63,155 bases of DNA from an uncultured Dorea sp. (GTDB lineage: Bacteria; Bacillota; Clostridia; Lachnospirales; Lachnospiraceae). Each line of letters opens with the position of its first letter. Positions within the stretch are counted from its first letter, which is position 1. The stretch covers positions 1 through 63,155 of the forward strand of contig CAJTZE010000014.1 of NCBI GenBank assembly GCA_910584265.1, in the 5' to 3' direction. Of the stretch, positions 43,142-53,334 are shown piece by piece. The position numbers and the translations under genes are program-made. The notes under the pieces are model-generated. The model searched no databases and had not been told where the DNA came from. It worked only from the letters and a program-made list of their open reading frames with translations.

Positions 43142-43954
43142 CTATACCGCCGCCTTTCTTTTTTGAAATGGTCTCCTGCAGAGCTCTACCACAAATCGGA
43201 ACAGCCCCGGAAGGACTATCATACACAGCCGGATAGCCGCCACGGTTGCAATAGTTCCAATGACTCCCAGAATCATCCCGACACCCATCACCGCCATAGC
43301 TGCCGCCGGATTCGAGATCATAATAAACATTCCTTTAATAAAAAGCACCAGACCCGCTGCCGCAAGCGCCATGGCAACAGCCGCAAGAGCTATAAAGATT
43401 GCAAATCCTGCAATTCCGAATGCAAATACACAGCACACAAATGCGATTGCCAGCGGGATCAGCACAGGTACCGCAAAAAGCACGATCAGAATGATCAGCG
43501 CCAGCTTCAGGCCGCTGCTGGTCCAGGGCTTATTCTCCTGTCCTTTATCTCTGTCCGGCTCCGTATACGAATAAGCATTTCCATTCTGACCGGCAGCGTA
43601 AGGACCGCCGTTTCCGGCCTGATTCCCTGCGTAAGCTCCTCCCGGATAGGGATTCTCTGTGTTCCGCCTCCCTGCCCCGCGGTACTGTCCCGGAACATCC
43701 TTCTTCTCAAACTTGGTATCTGTGTATCCGGTCTCACGGAACTCGCCGGAATCGCCCATCCGCCTGCCGAGCCCTGCCTTCATCTCAGCCGCAACCTGCT
43801 CCGGGCTTCCAAGCTCTTCAATCACCTTCTCCTCATTCTCTTCACCGGCATCATCAAAATAATCATTGTAATACTGCATCGTTGCAACCCGCTCCTCTGC
43901 CGGCACATCCTGAAGAAGCGACGCCAGTTTCCTCATATATTCAATGCGGTTCAT
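43142..43954 (-). CDS. DUF1700 (HAAS) membrane protein
   Basis: 270 residues. N-terminal HAAS helical domain (about 1-65: MRKLASLLQDVPAEER, IEELGSPEQVAAEMK), a Gly/Asn/Tyr-rich linker, then four or so membrane spans. HAAS domains pair with PadR repressors as anti-factors. Its start overlaps the padR stop by 4 bp, which supports a PadR-HAAS signalling pair. Confidence 0.88.
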   Translation of the reverse strand: MNRIEYMRKLASLLQDVPAEERVATMQYYNDYFDDAGEENEEKVIEELGSPEQVAAEMKAGLGRRMGDSGEFRETGYTDTKFEKKDVPGQYRGAGRRNTENPYPGGAYAGNQAGNGGPYAAGQNGNAYSYTEPDRDKGQENKPWTSSGLKLALIILIVLFAVPVLIPLAIAFVCCVFAFGIAGFAIFIALAAVAMALAAAGLVLFIKGMFIMISNPAAAMAVMGVGMILGVIGTIATVAAIRLCMIVLPGLFRFVVELCRRPFQKRKAAV

Positions 43955-44274
43955 TTAATAACCCCTCCCTCAAAAATTGAATTTATCTTTGCACAATATG
44001 ATTTCCATTCTGACCGATAGAGATTCAGCTGTATCAGTCCTTTTTCCGTCACCTTGTAATACCTGCGGTTCCTTCCGTCAAACTGCCGGTCATAGACCTC
44101 CAGGCATTCATCCTTCTGAAGTCTCCTGAGAACCGGATACAGGGTTGACTCTGACACATCAATCGCTTTCTTCACATCCTGGGTGATCTTATAACCATAC
44201 GTGCCTTCATCTTCCTGAGACACAACCGCCAGTACAATTGCATCCAGAAGCGCTGCTCCGGTGTTAAATACCAT
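43951..44274 (-). CDS. PadR-family transcriptional repressor
   Basis: 107 residues, the short PadR type: winged HTH (about 15-80, TYGYKITQDVKKAIDVSESTLYPVLRRLQ) with a brief C-terminal helix. Heads the PadR-DUF1700-DUF4097-PspC operon. Its own promoter (44331-44359) overlaps a perfect inverted repeat, consistent with autorepression. Confidence 0.93.
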   Translation of the reverse strand: MVFNTGAALLDAIVLAVVSQEDEGTYGYKITQDVKKAIDVSESTLYPVLRRLQKDECLEVYDRQFDGRNRRYYKVTEKGLIQLNLYRSEWKSYCAKINSIFEGGVIK

Positions 44275-44328
44275 AATCTCACTCCTTTATATCTCCTATG
44301 CTGTTTTACTAATATTGTTTTCATAGCT

Positions 44329-44359
44329 ATATTATATGGAATATAATATGGATTGTCAA
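44329..44359 (-). promoter_or_regulatory. PadR operon promoter with overlapping operator
   Basis: On the minus strand a fully consensus promoter: TTGACA (44354-44359), 17 bp, TATAAT (44331-44336). ATATTATAT (44329-44337) and ATATAATAT (44341-44349), separated by GGA, form a perfect inverted repeat over the -10 and spacer. A repressor bound here would block polymerase; PadR is the obvious candidate. Confidence 0.75.
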
Positions 44360-44390
44360 TATAGTATTATAAAATAATTATTATTATACA

Positions 44391-44418
44391 AACAAAACGG
44401 CCGCGCCTACGCGCAGCC
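44391..44418 (-). terminator. Terminator of addBA
   Basis: On the minus strand GGCTGCGC and GCGCGGCC (44399-44418) form an 8-bp stem with one G-U pair and a 4-base loop, followed by GTTTTGTT. It ends the addB-addA transcript. Confidence 0.75.
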
Positions 44419-44454
44419 ACCCGTCCTTCTACTGTATTCTATTACTCTCTTTTG

Positions 44455-47400
44455 TTAAGTCCAGGAAATTTCCTCCCCCAGCGTAAACGAATAAATAATC
44501 TTCTCCCGCACCCTTTTTCCGGTTATCTGCTCCAGCGCCCTGGCGTAATACTCCAGCTGAGCTTGGTATTTTTCCTTAAGCTCCTCCCCGGTCTGTACCC
44601 GGTCTGTTTTATAGTCCAGAACCGTCAGTCCCTCCGGCTCCTCAAAATACACATCAATGATCCCCTGTACAAGAACTGTTTCCTGTCCTTCCTCTTTCAT
44701 TTCAGGATAGACGTCCTCCATAGGAATCCCAAGCACAAAAGGCTGTTCCTTCCACAGCAGTCCATTCCCGGCCGCCTGTTTCATACGCTTTCCGGATCCG
44801 GTATTTACAAAGTTCAGAATATCCTGCCCGTCCACGCAGGCCGCCATCTCCGGAGAGATCCTCCCTTCACGCTCCATCCCGGATAACGCTTCCTTTACAC
44901 GCTCCCCATCGTAAGCCTCCGTGAAATCCAACAGCTCCATGACCCGGTGGTAAGCGCTTCCCCTGGATGCCCCGGTAAGCTCTGTCTCCTGCTGCAAAAA
45001 TTGAGGGACCAATGGAATTACCGTTTCTTCCTCGCACAAAAACTCTCCTGCTTCCTCTGCCAGATAGGCTCTTTTCTTCAATTCGGAAACCGTATATTTC
45101 AGCTTCTTTCCGTCCAGCTCCTCATAAGGATACGTATAGGCAAACTGTTCCTCCAGAGAAGCTTTCATTTCCTCATCATAAATCCGCTCCGTATTCCATG
45201 CTTCCAATGCCTGCCTGGTAAACAACCGGCCCGCCCGCTCCTGCACCTGTCCTTCCAGCACCTCCTCCATGCGCAGGATCCTCACCTTCACCGGAGATCC
45301 TTTCCCTGTGACAGCCGGTATCAGCCAGCCTAAGAACCCGGATGCCCCTGCAAGCCGTCCAAAGGGAAGCTTCTTTACTATTCCGCCGTCAGCTCTGCCT
45401 CCAGGCAACGCTTCCGCGTCTTTAAGCCTTTTTTCCGGCTCTGCAATTGTCCCTGTAATAATCAGCTTCTCTTTCGCACGGGTAAATGCCACATACAATA
45501 CCCTCAGCTCTTCTCCCATGCTCTCTAACAGCTCTTCCCTGGCAATCACGCTTTTGATAAACGACGGGCACTTGGTACGGTCTTTTAAGTTTATACATTC
45601 CAGTCCCACACCCAAGGAAGCATGAAGCAGTGCACTTCCCTTCATGTCCTGCCTGTTAAACCTCTTTCCCATGCCCGCGGCGATCACAACCGGAAACTCC
45701 AGTCCCTTACTCTTGTGAATGCTCATCATCTGCACCGTGTCTGCCTGCTCGTCAAACGCGGATGCCTCGCCATAATCAATCTCGTATTTCTGAAGCTGTT
45801 CTATATAGCGGATGAAATGGAACAGTCCCTTGTAACTGGTGCTTTCAAAGGCTCTGGCCTTTTCCGCCAGCATATAAAGATTCGCTTCTCTCTGCTCCCC
45901 CGCCGGAAGCGCCGCCACATAGTCTCTGTATCCGGTTTCCCGGCAGATTCTTTCCAGCAGCTCATGCAGCGCCATATAAGAAACCATACTTCGGAAATAT
46001 TCCAGCTTCCCAAGACACCTCTCCAGCTTCCCGCGGATCCGCTCATCCGCCCCCGTCTCCCGGTAAGCCGCCACAGCATCATAAAACCGGAGCTCCCGGT
46101 ACTCTCCCTTGATCCGTGCAAGCTCCTCCTCTGTCACCCCGCCGAAATAAGACCTCAGTACTGCCGCCAGCGGAATATCCTGTTTCTGGTTATTCATCAC
46201 CCGCAGATACTCCAACAACAGGCCAATCTCCCTGGCATCAAAATATCCTTCCCTCGCCCCTGCGTAAACCGGGATCCCGTGTTTCCCAAGAACCTCTGCA
46301 AATACATCCGCAAAGCCCTTCATGCTTCTGGTGAGAATTACAATATCCCGATACTGTACCGGTCTGAGCTTTCCGGTCTGCTTATCCGCCACCATCTGAG
46401 TTTCCATCAGCTCTTTAATCCGAAGGGCTATGGCGGCCGCCTCCATTTCTCCTGCAGACAGCTTCTTTCCGGGCTCGGCCAGAATCCCGCAGGCCTCCTC
46501 ATCCTCCTTGTCGATCAGAAGAAGCTCCGTCTCATTTCCCACAGCCTCTTCATATGACGCGCCTGCATACAGCGCCGCATCATCGTCATATTCCACGCCG
46601 CCCAGCGCCTTTGTCATAATCTGCCGGAAGATGGCATTCACGCTGTCTAACACCTGGCTGCGGCTCCGGAAATTCTTATGAAGGTCAATCCGCTGTTCCT
46701 TCCCGTCCTCCAGCGTATAACGTTCGTATTTATCCATAAACAGCTCTGGCCTTGACAGCCGGAACCGGTAAATGCTCTGCTTCACATCCCCTACCATAAA
46801 AATGTTGTAATTGCCTTTCCAGATCCCGGACACGCTGGTCAGGATCGTCTCCTGGATCAGGTTGCTGTCCTGGTACTCATCGATCATAACCTCCGCAAAC
46901 TGCTCCTGATACTCTTCCGCTGTATCCGATGGCACCAGCCTGCCGTCCTCCGCCCGGGTCAGAATCCGCAGGGCATACTGCTGCATATCATCGAAATCAA
47001 TCATATTCCGGCCGCGTTTCTTCTCCTCAAAGGCCGTCATAAAACCCAGTGTAAGCGTTACAAGCATTTCTATATAAGGCCTGCACACCCGAAGGTCTGC
47101 AAGAACCTCCTTTCCCGGCTGGGAAAAATACAGCTTGCCGATATCCTTTACAACTCCCTTTACCTCCTCCCGGATACGCTTTACCAGCTCGGCCTTCTCT
47201 TCGGACACCTGCTTGTCCCGGTTAGCCGCCAGCCTGGACCATTTGACAGACTCAAAAGCCTGGGCGCATTCTTCATATCCCTTCCGGCTCATAAGCCCTT
47301 CCAGCACAAGCAGGTCCTGCTCCAGCATTTCCCCATACATATACGGCCCTTCCGGCTCATTACATATGCACAGGCCCTGTTCCAAAAGCTCCACAGACCC

Positions 47401-48075
47401 TTCCAGATATCTTCTCACATTCTCCTCGGCACACCCGTAATAGATGGAAGCATCTAACTCCTCCATGCTTTCTATCCGATAGGCGGCACGGCATTCCTCC
47501 AGCCATTTCTCCGGCTTCGGATAGCTTCTGCAGAATTCATACAGCTTCAGCACCAGCTCTTCCAGCTTCCGGTCATCCCTGCCGCCTCCATAGGCCTCCA
47601 CAAGATTCAGAAAGTCCGCATTCCCTTCCGCGTAATACTGCTCCATCAGCTCTCTCAGCACATCCTGTCTTAGGAGCTTTAGCTCGCCGTCCTCGCCGAT
47701 GCGGAAAGACGGATCCAGATCAATGGTATGAAAATGCTCCCGTATGACCGACAGACAAAAACTGTGTATCGTTGTGATCTGCGCGCTGTGTATCAGGGTC
47801 GCCTGCTTTCTCAGCTGCTCGTTTTCAGGCTCCTTTTCCACCCGGTCCTCCACCGCCCTGCGGATACGCTCCTTCATCTCCGCAGCGGCAGCCTCGGTAA
47901 AGGTCACGATCAAAAGGCGGTCCACATCCACAGGCCGTTCCGTTCTGGTCAGCATGGTAATGATCCGCTCAACCAGCACCGCCGTCTTACCGGAGCCTGC
48001 AGCCGCAGATACCAAGATATTGCGCCCGCCTAGACTGATCACCTGCCGCTGTTCTCTGGTCCAACTGATTCCCAT
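44455..48075 (-). CDS. addA: Helicase-nuclease AddA subunit
   Basis: 1206 residues. UvrD-type helicase: N-terminal Q motif WTREQRQVI, Walker A AAAGSGKT (24-31), Walker B DEYQDSN, motif V/VI (VALTRAK-like YVAFTRAKEKL). C-terminal RecB-type nuclease with LTVLDYKTD. Works with AddB on double-strand breaks. It is 1 bp after addB. Confidence 0.96.
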   Translation of the reverse strand: MGISWTREQRQVISLGGRNILVSAAAGSGKTAVLVERIITMLTRTERPVDVDRLLIVTFTEAAAAEMKERIRRAVEDRVEKEPENEQLRKQATLIHSAQITTIHSFCLSVIREHFHTIDLDPSFRIGEDGELKLLRQDVLRELMEQYYAEGNADFLNLVEAYGGGRDDRKLEELVLKLYEFCRSYPKPEKWLEECRAAYRIESMEELDASIYYGCAEENVRRYLEGSVELLEQGLCICNEPEGPYMYGEMLEQDLLVLEGLMSRKGYEECAQAFESVKWSRLAANRDKQVSEEKAELVKRIREEVKGVVKDIGKLYFSQPGKEVLADLRVCRPYIEMLVTLTLGFMTAFEEKKRGRNMIDFDDMQQYALRILTRAEDGRLVPSDTAEEYQEQFAEVMIDEYQDSNLIQETILTSVSGIWKGNYNIFMVGDVKQSIYRFRLSRPELFMDKYERYTLEDGKEQRIDLHKNFRSRSQVLDSVNAIFRQIMTKALGGVEYDDDAALYAGASYEEAVGNETELLLIDKEDEEACGILAEPGKKLSAGEMEAAAIALRIKELMETQMVADKQTGKLRPVQYRDIVILTRSMKGFADVFAEVLGKHGIPVYAGAREGYFDAREIGLLLEYLRVMNNQKQDIPLAAVLRSYFGGVTEEELARIKGEYRELRFYDAVAAYRETGADERIRGKLERCLGKLEYFRSMVSYMALHELLERICRETGYRDYVAALPAGEQREANLYMLAEKARAFESTSYKGLFHFIRYIEQLQKYEIDYGEASAFDEQADTVQMMSIHKSKGLEFPVVIAAGMGKRFNRQDMKGSALLHASLGVGLECINLKDRTKCPSFIKSVIAREELLESMGEELRVLYVAFTRAKEKLIITGTIAEPEKRLKDAEALPGGRADGGIVKKLPFGRLAGASGFLGWLIPAVTGKGSPVKVRILRMEEVLEGQVQERAGRLFTRQALEAWNTERIYDEEMKASLEEQFAYTYPYEELDGKKLKYTVSELKKRAYLAEEAGEFLCEEETVIPLVPQFLQQETELTGASRGSAYHRVMELLDFTEAYDGERVKEALSGMEREGRISPEMAACVDGQDILNFVNTGSGKRMKQAAGNGLLWKEQPFVLGIPMEDVYPEMKEEGQETVLVQGIIDVYFEEPEGLTVLDYKTDRVQTGEELKEKYQAQLEYYARALEQITGKRVREKIIYSFTLGEEISWT

Positions 48076-48076
48076 G

Positions 48077-51000
48077 CTATTCCTCCTTCTTTCCTTCTAT
48101 TTCCCGCCTCATACGCTCCACTGCCTCACTGCCCGAAAGCGGCGCAATATCACGATACCTATATCCGGGCAGGCGTACATCAAACCCGCAGACATGCCGG
48201 TATCTGCAGAAATCACAGCCGCTCTTTGTCCCCTGGCGGTAAGGCTCTATTCCTGCACTGCCCTTCTGGATATCCTTACGGATGGATCTACTCTTCTGTT
48301 CTGCATATGACAGCATAGTATGAAACTCCTCACAGTCTGCCGCTCTTGAAGTTTTTGAAATGCTTCCGTCCCGGTTCAGCTTCACCGGAACAGCAGTAGA
48401 CTCCCCGGTCAATCCATGATCTAAATGGCTTAAGCTCTCCTTTTCCAGATTTACAATACCGTCCGGCCGCAGCTCCTTCAGCATCTGATGCCTGCGCTCC
48501 TCATCCCCCGCCTTTGGCACCAGCGGATCCTTCATACGGTAGTAAAAGACACCCGCAGGAATCACCTGATGCTCCGGATATTTATCCTGAACATGTTCCA
48601 CCGCCGCATTCATATACACCATCAGCTGCAGCTGCAGTCCATGATACAAGGCGGAAATATCAAAACCTGTCCGACCCGTCTTATAATCCATGACCTTCAC
48701 ATAAACCTCATCCTCGTCCACACACACATCCAGGCGGTCAATCTTACCGCTGCCGAAATTCAGCTCATAGGCCTCCGGCACAAAATCACCCTTTGCAAGC
48801 TGGTCGGTAAGCGCCCAGACTGTACGGTCCAAAAGCCTGGTAAGGCGGATGAGCATATACTCATTTCTGGCCGAACTGTACAGCACCGAATTGCCGTAAT
48901 CCGTTACTGCCTCCTCTACACTCTGACTAACCAGCTCCTTCCGGCGGGCTTCCTCCATCCCCAGCCAGCCGCCCTCGCGCTCCGCCTTCCCGGAATAGCG
49001 CTCAATCGCCGCATGAAATACATTTCCCAGATCCAGAGCCTGAAATTCATACTCGCTCCGCTCCTTAAGACGCAGTCCGTAAGCAAGAAAATGGGAAAAT
49101 GCACAGGCGGAAAACCTTTCCATTCTGGATATGCTGTTCTGAAAACGCTCTCCGTAGAGCAGCCTAGCCGCCATCTCACTGATCTGCTTCGGCTGATAGG
49201 AATAAAAGCCTGCATCCAGAAGCCCCTCGATCTTCTCTGCCCACTCCTGATTTCTTTTATACCAGCTGTAGAGCTCCATCCATGCACTTCCAACGATATC
49301 GCTTTTCATGCGCAGGCCCTCTATCAGCTCCCTCACCCCGGTCTCAGACGTGAGTTCCTTTTCTGCCGTCCGTGCTTTTGTAACATCAAACACAGGAAGC
49401 TTTGGAAACAGTTTCTTCATCTCCCCGATCAGATAGGCAGGCCGCAGGGCGCTTCCGTCAGCACTGCTCTTACTGTAAAACAGATACAGCTTCTCCTCCG
49501 GCTTCGTCAGGTTCAAATAGAGGTAGAATTTCTGGATATACGCCTGTTCCCTTCCTCCCGGCGTCAGCTTAAGCTCCTCCGCCTCAAATTTCTCCCGATC
49601 CCTCTCGCTCAAGATTCCCCTCTTAAGAAGCGCCCCCGGAAGCAGGGTATCGTTCAGACCCAGAACCAGAAGCGCCTTGATATCCTTTAATCTGGTCCGC
49701 TCTACATCCCCAATGATCACCTGGTCAAGACCCGGCGGAATCACACCGATTTTGATCTCATTTAAGCCTGCATCCAGAAGCTCTCGGTACTCTGCAAGTC
49801 CCACCGGTTCATCCCCCAGCAGCTCCACAAATTTGTCAAACAAGCCAATCACCGCGCCATACACCTGCGCATATTCTCTGGCAAGGGCCAGCTCCCCATT
49901 TGCCGCAAATGCCTCCTCCTGGTTCTTTAAGGCCTGCTGTAGTCCTCCCCGCTCCAGAAAACGGTACAGCGCCTCTGTAATATCCCTCACCGTCTTCCTT
50001 CTCTGCTTCAGCACAAACACCAGCTCATCCACCAGCTCAACAAATGCCACCCGCAGATGATTGACCTCTGACAGCTCCGCCTCTGTCATATCCTTATCCC
50101 GGCGGATCCAGCGCTCCTGCCACTTCTTATAGCCCCGGATGCCCAGCGCCAGACAGTAATTCTCAAGCCCGCTGACCTCATCCTCTGTAAACGGCCCGCA
50201 GCCTGCACGCAGAAACCGGAACACACTGTCAAAAGTAAGATTTTCCTCCGCCATAGCAAGGATGCTCCGCACATATTCCACAAAGGAATTCAAAAGGATG
50301 CTCCTCTTATAATCCATAAAAACAGGAATCTTAAGTCTGGTAAATGCCTGCTCCAGATAATCTCCATAGCCGTTCAGATCTGTCACAATAACGCCGATTT
50401 CCCTGTAGCGCAGTCCTTCCTTCCGGACCAGCCTTCGGACCTTAGCCGCTGCCGCTTCCGCTTCCTCTCTCGGGTTGGCCGCCTCAAAAACCGCGATAGC
50501 CGCCTGTTCTTTCCTATACTGCCTGCCCCTGTAGCGGAACAGATTCTCCTCAAGGAATCCAAGCGCACCACATTCCCGGAACCGATAATACGGCCGTTTC
50601 CTCAAATCAACCGGCTCCTCCTGTGCCGTGCCGCACTCTCTTGCAAGCCTGGTCAGCGAAGAAACGGTGTGCTTACTCATGCCGAACATCTGACAGGGCC
50701 CCGCATAAGTGTAGGGATCCTCCTCCTCGTCCACCGTCACGGTAACTGCCACATCCACGCAGAGCTTCATAAGCTGTGCAAGCAGGCGGTTCTGCACCGG
50801 CGTAAAACCGGTAAATCCGTCCAGTACCACCACGCTCTTTTTCAGCAGTTCCGATTCCGGCGCGATCCGGCACAGCACATCCAGAAGCTCCTCCTTGGTA
50901 ATGTACCGGTCCCGCAGATATGTCCGAAATTCCTCCTGGATTATTTTCACATCCTGCAGCTTATAATATAAATAGGTATCTTTTCCAGCCCGTTCCATAA

Positions 51001-51424
51001 CCCGTTCCACTTCCTCCGGGCTGATATCGTACTGATCAAATTCAGAAAGCACGGATTTGACTTCGCTGATATAACCAAACCGTTTCATATTGCCCCTCAG
51101 GACTCTTAAGCGGGGTTCCACATTCCCCGCAAGCTTTCTGAGGATCAGGTTTTTCCCCTCATCATCCAGCACCGGCGTATTTCCTTTCCCGGTCTCCTCA
51201 AAGATCCGGTACGCCAGACGCCCGAAGCTCAGCACATCAATATTCATGATGCCCTTTTTATCATGCATCAAAACAAGATCCTTCTGTGTCTGCATCGTAA
51301 ACTGCTCCGGCACCAGAACCATGTAATTAAGGGCAGGGTTATCCCCTGCCTCTTTTATGATTTTCTTATATAAATAATGGGACTTCCCGGAACCGGAACC
51401 CCCAAAAATAAACTGTAACGCCAT
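48077..51424 (-). CDS. addB: Helicase-nuclease AddB subunit
   Basis: 1115 residues. N-terminal Walker A GGSGSGKSH (about 8-16), a degenerate helicase core, and a C-terminal nuclease (VKVMDYKTGR) with iron-sulfur cysteines (CDFCRYRHVC plus a Cys around FSACAFSH). Partner of AddA. Confidence 0.95.
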   Translation of the reverse strand: MALQFIFGGSGSGKSHYLYKKIIKEAGDNPALNYMVLVPEQFTMQTQKDLVLMHDKKGIMNIDVLSFGRLAYRIFEETGKGNTPVLDDEGKNLILRKLAGNVEPRLRVLRGNMKRFGYISEVKSVLSEFDQYDISPEEVERVMERAGKDTYLYYKLQDVKIIQEEFRTYLRDRYITKEELLDVLCRIAPESELLKKSVVVLDGFTGFTPVQNRLLAQLMKLCVDVAVTVTVDEEEDPYTYAGPCQMFGMSKHTVSSLTRLARECGTAQEEPVDLRKRPYYRFRECGALGFLEENLFRYRGRQYRKEQAAIAVFEAANPREEAEAAAAKVRRLVRKEGLRYREIGVIVTDLNGYGDYLEQAFTRLKIPVFMDYKRSILLNSFVEYVRSILAMAEENLTFDSVFRFLRAGCGPFTEDEVSGLENYCLALGIRGYKKWQERWIRRDKDMTEAELSEVNHLRVAFVELVDELVFVLKQRRKTVRDITEALYRFLERGGLQQALKNQEEAFAANGELALAREYAQVYGAVIGLFDKFVELLGDEPVGLAEYRELLDAGLNEIKIGVIPPGLDQVIIGDVERTRLKDIKALLVLGLNDTLLPGALLKRGILSERDREKFEAEELKLTPGGREQAYIQKFYLYLNLTKPEEKLYLFYSKSSADGSALRPAYLIGEMKKLFPKLPVFDVTKARTAEKELTSETGVRELIEGLRMKSDIVGSAWMELYSWYKRNQEWAEKIEGLLDAGFYSYQPKQISEMAARLLYGERFQNSISRMERFSACAFSHFLAYGLRLKERSEYEFQALDLGNVFHAAIERYSGKAEREGGWLGMEEARRKELVSQSVEEAVTDYGNSVLYSSARNEYMLIRLTRLLDRTVWALTDQLAKGDFVPEAYELNFGSGKIDRLDVCVDEDEVYVKVMDYKTGRTGFDISALYHGLQLQLMVYMNAAVEHVQDKYPEHQVIPAGVFYYRMKDPLVPKAGDEERRHQMLKELRPDGIVNLEKESLSHLDHGLTGESTAVPVKLNRDGSISKTSRAADCEEFHTMLSYAEQKSRSIRKDIQKGSAGIEPYRQGTKSGCDFCRYRHVCGFDVRLPGYRYRDIAPLSGSEAVERMRREIEGKKEE

Positions 51425-51466
51425 GTGCCCCTCCCTGTCTCTTCTCTATCCAGACTTTTACCGGCC

Positions 51467-52720
51467 TTACTGCTCTTTTTCTGCAAAAAGCTGTTCATAT
51501 ACACGGATAGGGACGTAAGCCTCAATAGCAATCCCCTCCTCCAGATACTCCTCCTTCAGCAGTTCGCCGTATCTGCGGATCATCTGAAGCTTTGCCGCAT
51601 CCCGGTAGGGGAACACATGCCGGACGGGTATCTTCTGCTCCCTTAACACCTTCTCGAGCTTCTCTTCCAGCTCCTCTAGTCCTGCTCCGCTAAGCGCCGA
51701 CAGGCATACTGTCTCGTCCGCCTTAAAATCTCTCAAAACAGCCGGTTCCCCAAGACGGTCCTGCTTGTTAAATACCGTAATGACCGGTTTATTCTGAACC
51801 CCCAGGCTCTGCAGCGTCTCATATACAATATGCATCTGCATGTCCATCTGAGGATTAGACGCATCCACCATGTGCAGGATCACATCCGCGTATTTCGCCT
51901 CCTCCAGCGTACTTCTGAAAGCCTCCACCAGATGATGGGGCAGCTTCCGGATAAATCCTACCGTATCGGTAAACAGCACCTCCTGCCCGCTTCCAAGCCG
52001 GTATCCCCTTGTAACTGCATCCAGCGTAGCGAATAGCTTATCCTCCGCCAGAACCTCCGCGCCCGTCAGACGGTTCAGCAGTGTGGACTTCCCGGCATTG
52101 GTATATCCCACGATCGCAATGACCGGAAGCATCTCTTTCTGTCTCTGTTCTCTTGTCACCTGTCTGTGATTCTTAATCTCCTTCAGCTCACGGTTCAGCT
52201 TCGCAATCCGGCTTTTGATCAAGCGTCTGTCCATCTCTAACTTCTTCTCGCCCGGACCTCTGGTGCCGATTCCGCCGCCCAGCCTGGAAAGGGAGGTTCC
52301 ATATCCGGTCAGTCTGGACTGTCTGTACTTTAACTGTGCCAGCTCCACCTGGATCTTGCCCTCGCTTGTAACCGCCCTCGCCGCAAAGATATCAAGAATC
52401 AGCAGTGTCCGGTCCATAACCTTGGTATTCAGCTCCTCCCTGAGATTCCCAATCTGCGCCGGGGATAATTCATCGTCACAAACGATTCCCGATGCTTCCG
52501 TTTCCCAGAGAAGATCCTTCAGCTCCCTAAGCTTACCCGTACCCACATAGGTGCCCGGATGGATCCGCTCCCTTTTCTGGACCACGCATCCCGCGCACAC
52601 AGCTCCGGCAGTCCTCACAAGCTCTGCCAGCTCGTCTAAGGATTCCTCCGTCTCACTTTCCTGACCGGTACAGACACCTGCCAGTATTACCCGTTCTTCT
52701 GTCTTTTCTATCTCAAACAT
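51467..52720 (-). CDS. hflX: Ribosome-associated GTPase HflX
   Basis: About 417 residues. N-terminal HflX domain with the Gly-rich RLGGGIGTRGPGEKKLE, then a G domain: GYTNAGKST, DTVGFIRKLP, NKQD. HflX splits or rescues ribosomes under stress. ATG 52720 gives the usual start; an in-frame upstream ATG at 52783 overlaps the neighbouring lipoprotein gene. Confidence 0.94.
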   Translation of the reverse strand: MFEIEKTEERVILAGVCTGQESETEESLDELAELVRTAGAVCAGCVVQKRERIHPGTYVGTGKLRELKDLLWETEASGIVCDDELSPAQIGNLREELNTKVMDRTLLILDIFAARAVTSEGKIQVELAQLKYRQSRLTGYGTSLSRLGGGIGTRGPGEKKLEMDRRLIKSRIAKLNRELKEIKNHRQVTREQRQKEMLPVIAIVGYTNAGKSTLLNRLTGAEVLAEDKLFATLDAVTRGYRLGSGQEVLFTDTVGFIRKLPHHLVEAFRSTLEEAKYADVILHMVDASNPQMDMQMHIVYETLQSLGVQNKPVITVFNKQDRLGEPAVLRDFKADETVCLSALSGAGLEELEEKLEKVLREQKIPVRHVFPYRDAAKLQMIRRYGELLKEEYLEEGIAIEAYVPIRVYEQLFAEKEQ

Positions 52721-52739
52721 TTGCAACTTCCCTGTTCTT

Positions 52740-53279
52740 TTACTGTGTCTCAAAAAATTCTGCTTCCTTCGCCGCCCTCGCATCCTCCGGATAATCCGTT
52801 ACGTAATCAGCAAGTTTGGCCTTCGCATTCTCCCACTCGCCGCACTGTTCATAAGCCGCAATCTCGTTAAACCTCATCTCCTGCAGCATCTCTTCACTAC
52901 AGTCCTCACAAGCCGTGCCAAGGTTATAGTAATTCAGCGCCGCCTTGGCATTGCCTAACTGCATCTCACAATTCCCAAGAAAATTATAGATTGCGGCCGT
53001 CTTCTCCGCATCATTCTCCAGTGCAGATACAAATGCATTCCGGGCCGCCTCATACTGCCCAAGCTCCCACTTGGCAATTCCAATTCCCCGGTAAGCCTCC
53101 CCGGCATTTTTATCCTTCTCTGCCGCTTCTTTAAATTTGTCCACCGAAGCCTCATAATCTCCCGATTCTAACAGCTCAAGCCCATCCTCCAGGGATGTAT
53201 CCCCGCAGCCTGTCAGCATGCAGGACGCCAGAAGCATTACCATCAGTGTAACCACATATTTTCTAATATATCCCTTCAC
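52740..53279 (-). CDS. TPR-repeat lipoprotein
   Basis: 179 residues. Signal peptide with lipobox MLTGC, then about four tetratricopeptide repeats (ALELLESGDYEASVDKFKEA-like; WELGQYEAARNAF; QLGNAKAALNYY; QCGEWENAKAKL). A surface scaffold for protein contacts. The start appears to be GTG at 53279, with a close AGGAAG; not certain. Between the metal ATPase and hflX. Confidence 0.85.
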   Translation of the reverse strand: MKGYIRKYVVTLMVMLLASCMLTGCGDTSLEDGLELLESGDYEASVDKFKEAAEKDKNAGEAYRGIGIAKWELGQYEAARNAFVSALENDAEKTAAIYNFLGNCEMQLGNAKAALNYYNLGTACEDCSEEMLQEMRFNEIAAYEQCGEWENAKAKLADYVTDYPEDARAAKEAEFFETQ

Positions 53280-53334
53280 CTTCCTAAGTCCCTCCTGCTA
53301 TGAATGCTCCGCCGGGATGTGGCAGATGAGCTGT

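Noticed and set aside
42557..44020. Open frame of 487 codons on the + strand
   Set aside because: It runs antisense through DUF4097 and DUF1700, which have clear family features, start sites and coupled spacing.
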